From SIG710 sp045651985 (GTDB lineage Bacteria; Bacillota; Clostridia; Oscillospirales; CAG-272), in NCBI GenBank assembly GCA_045651985.1, contig JAZRTK010000013.1, positions 1 through 44,616 of the forward strand: a stretch of 44,616 nt of DNA, given 5' to 3'. A program made the position numbers and the translations under genes. Shown here in pieces: positions 32,737 through 41,888 of the stretch. Numbering within the stretch: position 1 is the first letter of the stretch; every line of letters starts with the position of its first letter. The notes under the pieces were generated by a model, which saw only the letters and a list, made by a program, of their open reading frames with translations, did not search any database and was not told the origin of the DNA.

Positions 32737-33897
32737 TTATTTTCTTATTCTCACAAGGCTTGATACGCCCTGCGAGAGTGCCTTGAGAAATGCGTCCGCT
32801 TCTCTTTGTGTATTTTTTGCGTTCAGACTTACGCGGATAGTGCAGTCAGCGCTATTGTTATCAAGACCGAATGCAGAAAGCGCCGAGCTTACCGCCCTTG
32901 AATGGGACGAGCAAGCCGACCCGCTTGAAACGCAGATCCCCTTTGAGGAAAGGAAATGGAGCATGGTCTCGCTCTTAATGGACGGAAGTCTCAGGCTTAG
33001 AATATGCGGAGCGCGCTCGCCCTGCGGAAGATTTATCTCAACCTCTGAATGAAGTCTGTCCGCAATATAATCGCGAAGGGACGCCATGCGGGCAATATCA
33101 CAGTCAAGGGTCTCAAAGCACTGCGCCGCCGCGCCGCCAAAGCCTGCGATTCCGATAGTGTTTTCCGTACCCGAGCGAAGCCCGAACTCCTGTCCGCCGC
33201 CAAGCAGCCACGGAACTATCTTCTTCGCTTTCAGTATGGCGGGTGAGATCCAAAGCGCACCGATTCCTTTCGGACCGTGAATTTTATGTGCACTGACCGT
33301 CAGCAAGTCTGCCCCAAGGGTCGAAACGGAAAACCTCCGCTTCATATATCCCTGCACCGCGTCTGTGTGGCAAAGTGCCTCGGGGCTTGCAGCCTTTATC
33401 ATCTTAAAAGCACTTGAAATATCATAGACTGCGCCCGTCTCGTTGTTCACCATCATGAAGGTGGCAAGAAGAACGCCCTGCGCCTCGGCTTTCACCTGCT
33501 CCATGTCCAGCACACCGCCCGCAGTTGAGATGCGGATTACGTTAAAGCCCTGTTCTTCAAGTCTGTGCAAAGCGTTTTCGATTGCCGAATGCTCGCCTGC
33601 AGTGGTAAGGATCTTGTTCGCAGTCCTTCTTGATTTGGCAAAAACCGTGCCAAAAATGGCAAGGTTGTCCGCCTCGCTGCCGCCCGACGTAAAGATAAGC
33701 TCGCCGTCACGGGGATTTCTTATACCAAGAGAACGGCAGACCGAAGCCCGCGCCTCGCGCACCAATTTCTCCGCTTCAAGTCCCGCCGAGTGTAATGACG
33801 AGGGGTTGCCGTAGCACTCAATCGCCTGTGCCATCTTCTCCTTTGCGAGAGGGCAAAGCTCGGTGGTGGCACTGTTGTCAAAATAGATCCTATCCAT
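32737..33897 (-). CDS. Cysteine desulfurase (NifS/IscS family)
   Basis: A PLP enzyme that removes sulfur from cysteine for Fe-S clusters or tRNA thiolation. The 386 residues begin YFDNSATTELCP, have SGGSEADNLAI, the PLP lysine in SAHKIHGPKG, the GGGQEFGLRSGTEN segment and the catalytic cysteine in SSGSACSSH near the C-terminus. No scaffold or thiolase partner lies adjacent; the TtcA-like protein in this window is one possible sulfur acceptor. The start overlaps the upstream lipoprotein stop by one base (TAATG), showing translational coupling. The exact acceptor is not deducible. Confidence 0.94.
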   Translation of the reverse strand: MDRIYFDNSATTELCPLAKEKMAQAIECYGNPSSLHSAGLEAEKLVREARASVCRSLGIRNPRDGELIFTSGGSEADNLAIFGTVFAKSRRTANKILTTAGEHSAIENALHRLEEQGFNVIRISTAGGVLDMEQVKAEAQGVLLATFMMVNNETGAVYDISSAFKMIKAASPEALCHTDAVQGYMKRRFSVSTLGADLLTVSAHKIHGPKGIGALWISPAILKAKKIVPWLLGGGQEFGLRSGTENTIGIAGFGGAAAQCFETLDCDIARMASLRDYIADRLHSEVEINLPQGERAPHILSLRLPSIKSETMLHFLSSKGICVSSGSACSSHSRAVSSALSAFGLDNNSADCTIRVSLNAKNTQREADAFLKALSQGVSSLVRIRK

Positions 33898-34412
33898 TAT
33901 TTGAACTTGAAATTATCAATTATTGCCTGTACCTCGGTCTCGTGGAGATCGTAATTTTCGGGGGTCGAGGTGTAGGTCATGATGTAGAACTTGTCCCCGT
34001 GAACGGCGATTATCTGACGGTATTTCAAAGCCTGACCCGCAATCTCGCCCTCAAAAATATAGGACGCCGCAGCCTTACCGCCAAGAACCACCTCTTTTGC
34101 TTCCTCTATAACATTGAAATTTTCATAGGCGGCACCGTAGCTTTCCTTGCACTTTTCCCAGTAGGTTGCGATGCTGGGAGTATCAAGCTCGGGGTAGTAT
34201 GACGTCACGCTGACGCTTGACTTGTCTGCCTGAGAATAGTATCCGCCGTCAACGTCGTGTGAAGGGTTCCATGTGGCTGGAATGTATAGAGAATAAGCCA
34301 CGCCCTCCCCCGATACGTCCTGCATACCGTCGGGCACGTCAGCGCCCTTTCCGCAGGCGACCATTGTGAGACAAAGCACCGCTAAAATTATAATTGAAGC
34401 TATTTGTTTCAT
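33897..34412 (-). CDS. Small lipoprotein, PsbP/DUF1795-like fold suspected
   Basis: A 171-residue lipoprotein: basic start MKQ, hydrophobic core, lipobox LTMVAC with the lipid cysteine at about residue 20. The mature part reads as an alternating sheet domain (VAYSLYIPATWNP, then SSVSVTSYYPE and KYRQIIAVHGDKFYIMTYTS, ending EVQAIIDNFKFK). It resembles small PsbP/MOG1-like lipoproteins; this is a fold impression, not a firm family call. It lies between the methionine gamma-lyase family gene and the cysteine desulfurase with 12-base and overlapping junctions. Function unknown. Confidence 0.8.
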   Translation of the reverse strand: MKQIASIIILAVLCLTMVACGKGADVPDGMQDVSGEGVAYSLYIPATWNPSHDVDGGYYSQADKSSVSVTSYYPELDTPSIATYWEKCKESYGAAYENFNVIEEAKEVVLGGKAAASYIFEGEIAGQALKYRQIIAVHGDKFYIMTYTSTPENYDLHETEVQAIIDNFKFK

Positions 34413-34424
34413 TTTATATACCTC

Positions 34425-35681
34425 TTATTTTTTAATATCGAGCATCGCCTGTGCGGCACTCATGATTCCGATCTTACCGCTCTCATAGGTAAGACCGCCC
34501 TGGAAATAAGCTGTGTAAGGAGGACGGCAAGGGCCGTCTGCGCTTATTTCAATGGACGAGCCTTGTGTAAAGGCACCCGCCGCCATAACTACGCGGTCTG
34601 TGTAACCGGGCATTTCCCAAGGCTCGGGGGAAACGAACGCATCAATGGGAGAGCCCGCCTGGATTCCCCGACAGAATGCCACAAGAAGCTCCTCTTTTCC
34701 CGTAATGACCTGCTGGATAATGTCACTTCGAACCTCATTGTACGCAGGTTCAACGACATAACCCAATTTATCGAACATATAGGCCGCTAAGTGCGCGGTC
34801 TTGATTGCCTGTGCTACTGTGTGGGGCGCATAGAAAAGTCCCTTATAAAAACTCTTGTTTATACCAAGCGTTGCGCCAACCTCTGTGCCCGTTCCAACGG
34901 TAGTGAGACGGTAACTTGCAAGCTCGATCGCTCTCTCTTTTCCTGCAAGGTAGCCGCCGATCTCTGCCATTCCGCCGCCCGGATTCTTTATAAGAGAGCC
35001 GATTATCATATCGGCACCCACTGCCGTAGGCTCCTTTGTTTCAACGAACTCTCCGTAGCAGTTGTCCACCACAACGAACGTGTCCGGGGATTTTTTATGT
35101 ACGAACTCTGCCGCCTCGCCGATCTCGTCAACGGTCAGGGTGCGGCGGTTGAGATAGCCCTTTGATCTCTGTATCCAGACCACCTTGACTTTTTTTCCAT
35201 AGGTGTCGAGCATCTGACCGATCTTGTCGTAATCAAACTTACCGTCCACAAGGTCTACCTGCTCATATCCTATGCCAAAGTCCGCAAGCGAGCCGTTTCC
35301 GGGAGTTCCCGAAATTCCGATGACCTCCTCCAGAGTATCGTAAGGCTTGCCCGCAACGGACAGCAGAATATCACCGGGGCGGAGCAGTCCGAAAAGACCG
35401 ATGGATAGGGCGTGAGTCCCGTTTACTATCTGACAGCGCACGAAAGCCTTTTCCGCACCCATGACGTCAGCCCAGATATCGTCTAAGGTGTCACGACCCT
35501 TATCGTCGTAGCCGTAGCCGCTTGAAGGGTTGAAAAGCGCCTCGGACACGCGGTGAGAACGGAAAACATCCATTACCTTCTGCGTGTTCTCAAAGGAAAT
35601 TCTGTCGATTCGCTCAAAATGAGCTTTTAATTCCTGCTCTGCCTGTGCGGCAAGATTGATTATCTCATTTGAAAAGTTCAT
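34425..35681 (-). CDS. Methionine gamma-lyase family protein (YnbB-like)
   Basis: A 418-residue PLP-dependent fold-type I protein of the group annotated as methionine gamma-lyase family or aluminium resistance protein (B. subtilis YnbB). Visible markers are FNPSSGYGYDDKGRDTLDDI, VNGTHALSIGLFGLLRPGD, the cofactor-pocket DNCYGEF and the probable PLP lysine in GSLIKNPGGGMAE. The C-terminal GSSIEISADGP motif is typical. Its true substrate is not settled in any organism I know of. The position between murI and a lipoprotein gene gives no metabolic hint beyond operon membership. Confidence 0.92.
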   Translation of the reverse strand: MNFSNEIINLAAQAEQELKAHFERIDRISFENTQKVMDVFRSHRVSEALFNPSSGYGYDDKGRDTLDDIWADVMGAEKAFVRCQIVNGTHALSIGLFGLLRPGDILLSVAGKPYDTLEEVIGISGTPGNGSLADFGIGYEQVDLVDGKFDYDKIGQMLDTYGKKVKVVWIQRSKGYLNRRTLTVDEIGEAAEFVHKKSPDTFVVVDNCYGEFVETKEPTAVGADMIIGSLIKNPGGGMAEIGGYLAGKERAIELASYRLTTVGTGTEVGATLGINKSFYKGLFYAPHTVAQAIKTAHLAAYMFDKLGYVVEPAYNEVRSDIIQQVITGKEELLVAFCRGIQAGSPIDAFVSPEPWEMPGYTDRVVMAAGAFTQGSSIEISADGPCRPPYTAYFQGGLTYESGKIGIMSAAQAMLDIKK

Positions 35682-35695
35682 TTTTGGTTCTCCTG

Positions 35696-36490
35696 TTATT
35701 TTATCTTGATCTCAAGAAATTTTTTATACATATCCGCAGTCTCGCCTGACTTTGAGGAAAGAAATTCGATCTTTCCACGTTCAGTACGCTGGCAAGAAAG
35801 CCCTGCCGCTTCAATTCTGCGCTTCGCCTCTCTCGCCGTTCCCTCCGAGCCGTCAAAAACAGCCGTACCGTGCAGGCTTCGCTTAATAAGGTGGCGCACA
35901 AAGGGATAGTGGGTGCAGCCAAGCACCACCGAGTCGACCCCGTGATAAGGCGCAAGAAGCTTGCTCACGTAAAGCGCAAGCTCGGGGCTGTCAAGATCGC
36001 CCTGCTCGATAAGTCTCGCCAGATCATGACAAGGCAGAGGGATTATCTGCGCCCGCCCCGCGTATTCACCGACCAGCCGTTCGAACTTCTCCTGCTCCAG
36101 AGTCGTTGGGGTCGCCATAACGAGCACCGTGGAGCTTCCGTCGGTCTTGCCAAGCTCCCGCTCGCCGTAAAGCACGGCGGGCTTTATGGCAGGCTCTATA
36201 CCAACGATCGGAACGTCCGGATAGGTCTCACGCAAACGGCGCACAGCAGCTGCCGTTGCCGTGTTGCAGGCAACCACCAAAGCCTTAGCACCCGACAAGA
36301 AAAGCCGCTCGGCTATGTCAAAGGTAAGCTTTCTCACCTCATCCGCCGACTTTTCTCCGTAAGGCGCGTTTGCGCTGTCCCCGAAAAATATAAAATTTTC
36401 GCATGGCATCTGCTCTGCCAGCTCCAAAAGCACGCTGACACCGCCGACACCCGAATCTATGACCGCAACGGGCCCGTTTCTGTCTGCCAT
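35696..36490 (-). CDS. murI: Glutamate racemase (MurI)
   Basis: MurI makes D-glutamate for peptidoglycan by cofactor-independent two-base catalysis. The 264-residue protein shows VIDSGVGGVSV, PYGEKS, the two catalytic cysteines at 75 (VVACNTAT) and 192 (VLGCTHYP), and EPAIKPA. ATG 36490 with AAGGAA upstream is the start; an earlier in-frame TTG at 36511 has no ribosome site and would overlap murD. It follows murD by 17 bases, so the enzyme that makes D-Glu is co-transcribed with the ligase that uses it. Confidence 0.96.
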   Translation of the reverse strand: MADRNGPVAVIDSGVGGVSVLLELAEQMPCENFIFFGDSANAPYGEKSADEVRKLTFDIAERLFLSGAKALVVACNTATAAAVRRLRETYPDVPIVGIEPAIKPAVLYGERELGKTDGSSTVLVMATPTTLEQEKFERLVGEYAGRAQIIPLPCHDLARLIEQGDLDSPELALYVSKLLAPYHGVDSVVLGCTHYPFVRHLIKRSLHGTAVFDGSEGTAREAKRRIEAAGLSCQRTERGKIEFLSSKSGETADMYKKFLEIKIK

Positions 36491-36507
36491 TTTTATTTCC
36501 TTACAAT

Positions 36508-37923
36508 TCAAAAAGAATTTACGATATTCTTGAACACGTTACCGCGCTCCTCAAAATTTTTGAACGCATCAAAGCTTGCGCAAGCAGGCGAAAGAAGAAC
36601 AGTATCTCCGCTCACCGCCATATTTTTCGCCGCCTCGACCGCGCCCTTGAAATCAGGCTCGTATGCGATCTTAAGACCTCTCGCGTCCGCCGCTTCAAGC
36701 GCCGACTTTATCTTTTGAGCAGTTGCTCCCGTCAGAACGACCGCCTTGGCGCGCTCAATGAGCGCGTCTGCCAAGGGCTCAAAGGGAATGTTCTTGTCAT
36801 AGCCGCCGCAGATGACTATAGGCGTTTCCGTTAATGCCGAAAGTGCCGCCGCAGTTCTGGTGGGACTTGAATCTATGGAGCTGTTGTAATATTTTACGCC
36901 GTCAAGCTCGCGAACAAATTCCAAACGGTGCTCAACACCGCCAAAGGTCCGCGCCACCTGACGCACGCTCTCGTTCGATACGTAAGGGCGGGTGATTGAT
37001 ATCGCCGCCATATAATTTTCCACGTTGTGCCGTCCGGGGAGCTTGATTTCGGAGACCTTTATAACTTCCTCCTCTGTGACACCGTCCGAGAAATATATAA
37101 CGCCGTCCCTCACAAAGACCGCACAAGCACCGTCGATTCCCTTTACCGTCTCGGCATAATTTTGCGCCGAGGACGAAAACAGAGTTACGGGAATTTTGCT
37201 CTCTTTTGCAAGAGCGTATGTAATTTCATTTTCCGCGTTAAAGGTAACGTGGGAAACAGGCGCGTGGCTAAAAATGTTGCACTTTGCCTGTGTATATTCC
37301 TCCATGCCCGTATGCCAATTCAAGTGGTTGGGAGTCAGATTCGTCACGATCGCACGAAAAGGCGAACGGGTCATGGTCTGAAGCTGAAAGCTGGAAAGTT
37401 CAACCACCGCAAAATCATTTTCGGTCATTTTGTCCGCCTTATCAAGCAGGGGTGTGCCGATATTTCCGCCCACCCAGACGCGCCCTTTGCCCGTCCGTGA
37501 AAGTTCCTGCGTCAGGATCTTTGAGGTAAGCGTGGTGGTGGTCGTCTTTCCGTCGCTGCCCGTGATGCCCAGCACCGTGGCGGGAGTGATCTCAAGGAAA
37601 AATTCCATTTCCGAGGTAAGCAGCGCGCCGCGATCTGTCGCCGACTTTATCTGAGGCAGATCGGGACGTATTCCGGGGGCACGGAAGATGATATCTCCCT
37701 CGATGCTTTCAAGATAATTCTCGCCCGTTACCAGCGTAACGCCAAGACTTTTCATCTCGTCGGCGATCTCTCCAAGCTGTTCCTCGGTCTTCATATCACG
37801 CGCTGTAACGGAGGCTCCCATTCTGCAAAGTAGGCGGATCAAGGGCAGATTCGATATGCCCAACCCCAGCACGTCGCACTTTCCATGCTCTAATCTGCTG
37901 TATATTTCTTCTTTGAGCTTCAT
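36508..37923 (-). CDS. murD: UDP-N-acetylmuramoyl-L-alanine:D-glutamate ligase (MurD)
   Basis: MurD adds D-glutamate to UDP-MurNAc-L-Ala in the cytosol. The 471 residues include the N-terminal Rossmann-like part (CDVLGLGISNLPLIRLL), the ATP loop GITGSDGKTTTT (about 119), the Mur-ligase NLTPNHLNWH segment, GVEHRLEFVREL and the C-terminal SPTRTAAALSAL and LLSPACASFDAF motifs. ATG 37923 with GGAG at six bases is chosen over the longer frame (37941). It is the first gene of an eight-gene operon ending at 27393. A TTGAAT-17-TATAAT promoter lies immediately upstream. Confidence 0.97.
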   Translation of the reverse strand: MKLKEEIYSRLEHGKCDVLGLGISNLPLIRLLCRMGASVTARDMKTEEQLGEIADEMKSLGVTLVTGENYLESIEGDIIFRAPGIRPDLPQIKSATDRGALLTSEMEFFLEITPATVLGITGSDGKTTTTTLTSKILTQELSRTGKGRVWVGGNIGTPLLDKADKMTENDFAVVELSSFQLQTMTRSPFRAIVTNLTPNHLNWHTGMEEYTQAKCNIFSHAPVSHVTFNAENEITYALAKESKIPVTLFSSSAQNYAETVKGIDGACAVFVRDGVIYFSDGVTEEEVIKVSEIKLPGRHNVENYMAAISITRPYVSNESVRQVARTFGGVEHRLEFVRELDGVKYYNSSIDSSPTRTAAALSALTETPIVICGGYDKNIPFEPLADALIERAKAVVLTGATAQKIKSALEAADARGLKIAYEPDFKGAVEAAKNMAVSGDTVLLSPACASFDAFKNFEERGNVFKNIVNSF

Positions 37924-37956
37924 TTGACTCTCCGATCTCAAAATTTGTCACCTTAT

Positions 37957-37985
37957 ATTATATAACAAAACTCAAAAATATTCAA
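37957..37985 (-). promoter_or_regulatory. Promoter of the murD-to-prsA operon
   Basis: On the minus strand TTGAAT (37985-37980), 17 bases, TATAAT (37962-37957), about 30 bases from the murD ATG. It is divergent from the two-component system promoter. Confidence 0.78.
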
Positions 37986-38029
37986 GTCCCCGAGCAATAT
38001 TTTACCGTTTGCACACATTCTTTTTTAAA

Positions 38030-38085
38030 TTAAGAAATTCTTAATGGTTTCCCCTCTTTTATCTTAAGAAATTTTGTGATACAAT
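38030..38085 (+). promoter_or_regulatory. Response-regulator promoter with TTAAGAAATT repeats
   Basis: TACAAT (38080-38085) with an upstream TGTGA is the likely -10; no good -35 is present. A perfect palindrome TTAAGAAATTCTTAA (38030-38044) and a second TTAAGAAATT (38064-38073), 34 bases apart, cover the upstream region. Such repeats in front of an OmpR-type regulator gene suggest autoactivation; this is inference. Confidence 0.55.
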
Positions 38086-38117
38086 ATGATCGAAAGATAA
38101 AGAAGGAGGGTAACTAA

Positions 38118-38822
38118 ATGAGCCGTATCCTTATCTGCGACGACGAGCGCGACATCGTCTCAGCTCTTAAAATTTACCTGAGTGCCGAAGGCTACGAATG
38201 TTTTGAAGCCTACGACGGCGAGCAGGCGCTGAAAATACTAAAAAATGAGAACGTCCAGACAGTCTTGCTTGACATTATGATGCCGAAAATGGACGGTCTG
38301 TGTGCACTTGATCTCATAAGAAAAGAAAGCAATGTGCCCGTCATTCTGCTGACCGCAAAGAGCGAGGACAGCGATAAAGTTCTCGGTCTGAACGTTGGTG
38401 CAGACGACTACGTAACAAAGCCCTTTACCCCCGCAGAGGTCGTGGCAAGGGTGCGCGCACAGGTGCGCAGATACACGAAATTGGGAAGCAGCCTTCAAAG
38501 CGACGGCGACAAGATACTGTCGGCAGGCGAGATCGAAATGAACTGCAGAACACGTGAGGTGCGTGCCTACGGCGACCCTGTTTCCCTGACCGCCACCGAG
38601 TACGACATTCTGCACCTGCTCCTATCGCACCCCGGACAGGTGTTCAAAAGCCGTGAGATCTATCGGCTTATCCGCGACGAATCACCCGTGGGAAGCGAGA
38701 ATACAATTGCCGTCCACATCAGACACCTGAGAGAAAAAATAGAAATAAACCCCGCCGAACCAAAGTACTTAAAAGTCCTTTGGGGACACGGCTACAAAAT
38801 AGACGCAAAGGAGAAAAAATGA
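38118..38822 (+). CDS. OmpR/PhoB-family response regulator
   Basis: The 234-residue protein has a receiver domain (ILICDDERDIVSAL, phospho-acceptor Asp in VLLDIMMPKMDGL at about 53, Thr and Lys of LLTAKSE and YVTKPF). A C-terminal winged helix follows (about 135-232: LTATEYDILHLLLSHPGQVFKSREIYRLI, then ENTIAVHIRHLREKIE and KVLWGHGYKI). GGAGGG precedes ATG 38118. Its stop overlaps the kinase start (ATGA). It pairs with the histidine kinase that follows; the signal is unknown. Confidence 0.95.
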   Translation: MSRILICDDERDIVSALKIYLSAEGYECFEAYDGEQALKILKNENVQTVLLDIMMPKMDGLCALDLIRKESNVPVILLTAKSEDSDKVLGLNVGADDYVTKPFTPAEVVARVRAQVRRYTKLGSSLQSDGDKILSAGEIEMNCRTREVRAYGDPVSLTATEYDILHLLLSHPGQVFKSREIYRLIRDESPVGSENTIAVHIRHLREKIEINPAEPKYLKVLWGHGYKIDAKEKK

Positions 38823-41146
38823 TGAAAAGCAACTATTTACTTAAATCTCTTGCGTTCATCCTTGCCGCAGTTATGCTCATCTGCACCGTGGCATCTGCCG
38901 CAGGTCTGGTTGTATGCCTTGCTTTCAGCGCGTACAGCGAGGGCAAGGGAGCACTTACCCGCAATCAAAAAGACAGAATACTCGCCGACTACGCATACAC
39001 TGTTGAAAACTACCTTTTCGACGACCCCGAAAGTCTCAAGGAGCGTCTTGAAGGCACGGGGATACAAGCAAAGATAACGAATCCCGACGGCAGTCTCCAC
39101 CTGACAGCAGGCGAAGCAGCCTCCCGACCTGACGACTATTCTATCACCTTCAAGTGCGTTTATCTTGACAACTACAAGTACGATGTGGGCACCGAGTCAA
39201 TGAGAAATTATTACGTTGACACCGATGGAAAGCTCAAGCCCCTGCCCTCGGAAGCCAACATATACTACATTTCGCCCGAAAAAATGGCTCACCTCCTTGA
39301 GGTAGGCGGAAAGATAGTAGCGCCAAGCTCGGATATTCCCATCAGCCCTGAGACTCTGCCCTCCTATCCTCACAAAGACGATACCTATCTGCCTGTTGAG
39401 TCAGATACCGTAACGCTCCTTGACGGTGATGTGACCGAGATTCCCGAAAACGATTATGAGGACTACCCTTTCCACCCCTTGGAAGACAATTATATAATCC
39501 TGCCAAACGGTGCGTTCTCTCCCGTGTACGTATCAAACAAGCCCATCACAAAATTTTACACAGGCGCATACATTTACAGCCAAGACGGTGAGTATGGTCA
39601 CATCGGGAACATCTTCCCCGAGGACATCGAAAATACCGCTTACTCGGTAAAGCTGACCATAACCGAAGCGTACCATGCAAATAGCACCGACGATTACGAG
39701 TTCATTATTCTCGATTTCGTGGGCGACAATATGTATAATTTCCTCTGGCTCACACCCCTGTTTCTTATTCTGACCGTTCTTCTGCTGGTCTACCTGGCTT
39801 CCGCATCGGGACACACAAAGAACGGTGTGCGCGAGAGCTGGATCGAGAAGCTCCCCACCGATCTATATCTCGCCATCTGCGCCATCATCTGCTGTATCCC
39901 CGCGATCGTTGACGTCGAACATCTCATTTTCGCGGCGAACGACATATACGCCGTAGGCGCAATAATCGGCGTCATGGCGGCAGGATATGCAGTAATACTA
40001 ATAAACATTATCTTGAGCATAGCACTTAGAATAAAGACCAAAAAGATTTTCTCCTACACCTTATGCGCCATGGTCGTAAAACTTGTTTTCGCGGCTGTCA
40101 GATTCCTCTGCCGCGCCGTGACCCACGTCTGCCGTAACATCGGCACGCTTTGGACGAACGTGCTTTGCTCTATCGTATTCTTCTTCTGGACCATCGCTTT
40201 GAGCATCACTTGCTCTCGCTACTATTACGACGTGCCCAACGTTCTTCTTATACTGTTTGGAATCACCGTATTCCCTGCCATCTTCATCTACGTTGGCTAC
40301 CAGCAAAACAAGATAAACCGCGTCTGCAAGAAAATCGGCGACGGGCAGGTTGACTGTAAGGTCAACACCAAATACATGACCCCAAACCAAAAAGCCCAGG
40401 CGGAGACGGTCAACCGCATAGGAAGCGGTCTTTCAAGTGCGCTGACGGAAAGAATAAAGAGCGAGCGCTTAAAGACCGAGCTAATAACTAACGTCTCCCA
40501 CGACTTAAAAACCCCTTTGACCTCTATCGTAAACTACGCCGACCTTCTTTCAAAGGAGCAGTCCTCGGGCACCCCCGACGCCGAGAAGATAAGTGAATAC
40601 ACGGGCGTAATTTTGCGACAGTCCGCGCGGCTGAAAAAGCTCACCGAGGACTTGGTGGAAGCCTCCAAAGCCTCCACGGGCAACGTGGAAGTCACACCCG
40701 AGGTGCTGGACGTTGGCGAGCTTCTCTCCCAGAGCGTAGGAGAGTTTGCGGACAGATTTGAGGCAGCGGGACTGACCCCCGTTGAAAGCAAACCAAATGC
40801 GCCCGTCAATATATTTGCCGACGGCCGCCACGTTTGGAGGATTTTCGAAAACCTGCTGGTGAACACCTGCAAATATTCCCTTGCGGGAACACGCGTCTAT
40901 ATCGACTTAGCCGAGAGGGACTCTTGCGTGTCCGTAACTATCAAGAACATTTCGATGCAGCCTCTGAACATCAGTCCCGAGGAGCTTACCGAACGCTTTG
41001 TCCGCGGGGACTCCTCCCGCCACACAGAGGGCAGCGGACTTGGACTTTCCATTGCAAAAAGTCTTGCGGAGCTTCAAAGTGGGTCCCTTGACGTTGACAT
41101 CGACGGCGACTGCTTCAAGGCCACCGTAACCTTTAAAAAGGCATAA
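38819..41146 (+). CDS. Sensor histidine kinase with external domain and multi-helix membrane block
   Basis: A 775-residue kinase. Layout: membrane helix (about 8-36), external domain of about 270 residues rich in Asp, Glu and Tyr, then a block of five or six membrane helices (about 312-505), HAMP-like linker, dimerisation helix with the phospho-accepting His at about 561 (TNVSHDLKTPLTSIV), and the ATPase domain. The N box is FENLLVNTCKYS and the G boxes include RGDSSRHTEGSGLGLS. ATG 38819 has AAAGGAG upstream and overlaps the response regulator stop. A second membrane block between sensor and kinase is unusual for a simple two-helix sensor. The ligand is unknown. Confidence 0.93.
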   Translation: MMKSNYLLKSLAFILAAVMLICTVASAAGLVVCLAFSAYSEGKGALTRNQKDRILADYAYTVENYLFDDPESLKERLEGTGIQAKITNPDGSLHLTAGEAASRPDDYSITFKCVYLDNYKYDVGTESMRNYYVDTDGKLKPLPSEANIYYISPEKMAHLLEVGGKIVAPSSDIPISPETLPSYPHKDDTYLPVESDTVTLLDGDVTEIPENDYEDYPFHPLEDNYIILPNGAFSPVYVSNKPITKFYTGAYIYSQDGEYGHIGNIFPEDIENTAYSVKLTITEAYHANSTDDYEFIILDFVGDNMYNFLWLTPLFLILTVLLLVYLASASGHTKNGVRESWIEKLPTDLYLAICAIICCIPAIVDVEHLIFAANDIYAVGAIIGVMAAGYAVILINIILSIALRIKTKKIFSYTLCAMVVKLVFAAVRFLCRAVTHVCRNIGTLWTNVLCSIVFFFWTIALSITCSRYYYDVPNVLLILFGITVFPAIFIYVGYQQNKINRVCKKIGDGQVDCKVNTKYMTPNQKAQAETVNRIGSGLSSALTERIKSERLKTELITNVSHDLKTPLTSIVNYADLLSKEQSSGTPDAEKISEYTGVILRQSARLKKLTEDLVEASKASTGNVEVTPEVLDVGELLSQSVGEFADRFEAAGLTPVESKPNAPVNIFADGRHVWRIFENLLVNTCKYSLAGTRVYIDLAERDSCVSVTIKNISMQPLNISPEELTERFVRGDSSRHTEGSGLGLSIAKSLAELQSGSLDVDIDGDCFKATVTFKKA

Positions 41147-41175
41147 AAAAATCCCCCCGCAAGGGGGATTTTTTA
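41147..41175. terminator. Bidirectional terminator between the kinase gene and radC
   Basis: AAAAATCCCCC, short loop, GGGGGATTTTTT: a five-GC stem extended by A/T pairs with T runs on both strands, placed between two convergent stops. Confidence 0.85.
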
Positions 41176-41177
41176 TT

Positions 41178-41858
41178 TTAATACTCTCCTCGATGTCCGT
41201 CGATCATATACCAATCGTCCTCTGCCACCACGAAATGTCCGTCGAAGCTGATTCCCATGAGCCTGAACGCAACTCTCAGCTCGTCGGTCACACGCATGTC
41301 GCTGTCGGTGGGACAGGCGATTCCATCGGGATGATTGTGGGATATGACCACCGAGCAAGCCTTTTGCTTATACGCATACTCAACCGCTGTCCTCACAAAT
41401 ATGTGCGATGCGTTGACAGTCCCCTCGCCCAGCTTCTTAAAGCCTATCATGCGGTGCTTTCCGTCAAAAAGCATTATGTGACATTCCTCTGCACGCTTAC
41501 CTCTGTATTTCTTGAGCAAAAGCGTTCCTATCTTCTCCTCGCTGTCGTATACCGTGCGGTCGGATTTGCCCGTCTTCTCTTCACGGCTTCTCAGCTCATC
41601 CATCAGCTTTATCATAACGGCTGTCCTTTGACCCACACCCTCGACCTCCGTCAGTTCGTCTATGTCTGCCGCCAAGATATCCTCAAAGCTGCCAAAGCGT
41701 CCCAGCAGAATGTGTGCCGTTCTGTTGGTTTCGCGGCGGGGTATGGAATATGTCAAAAGAAGCTCCAGAAGCTCGTGAGTTTCAAAATGCTCGCCGTCCT
41801 CGATAAAACGCCTCCGCATTCTTTCTCTGTGTCCTTTATGAATATTATCGCTTGCCAT
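41178..41858 (-). CDS. radC: RadC-family JAB-domain protein
   Basis: A 226-residue RadC/YeeS-like protein. The N-terminal helix-hairpin-helix region (LLTYSIPRRETNRTAHILLGRFGS, then EVEGVGQRTAVMIKLM) suggests DNA binding. The C-terminal JAB/MPN metalloprotease-like domain (about 100-225) carries the metal motif SHNHPDGIACPTDSD. Length is typical. The historic radiation-repair assignment was withdrawn in E. coli, and the biochemical role is not established. It is transcribed alone from a TTGCAA-17-TATAAT promoter. Confidence 0.94.
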   Translation of the reverse strand: MASDNIHKGHRERMRRRFIEDGEHFETHELLELLLTYSIPRRETNRTAHILLGRFGSFEDILAADIDELTEVEGVGQRTAVMIKLMDELRSREEKTGKSDRTVYDSEEKIGTLLLKKYRGKRAEECHIMLFDGKHRMIGFKKLGEGTVNASHIFVRTAVEYAYKQKACSVVISHNHPDGIACPTDSDMRVTDELRVAFRLMGISFDGHFVVAEDDWYMIDGHRGEY

Positions 41859-41888
41859 TTTTTCTCCCCAAATATATTCTTCATATTA

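Noticed and set aside
35870..36718. A 282-residue plus-strand frame
   Set aside because: Antisense to murI and murD, whose catalytic motifs are all intact; no homology seen by eye.
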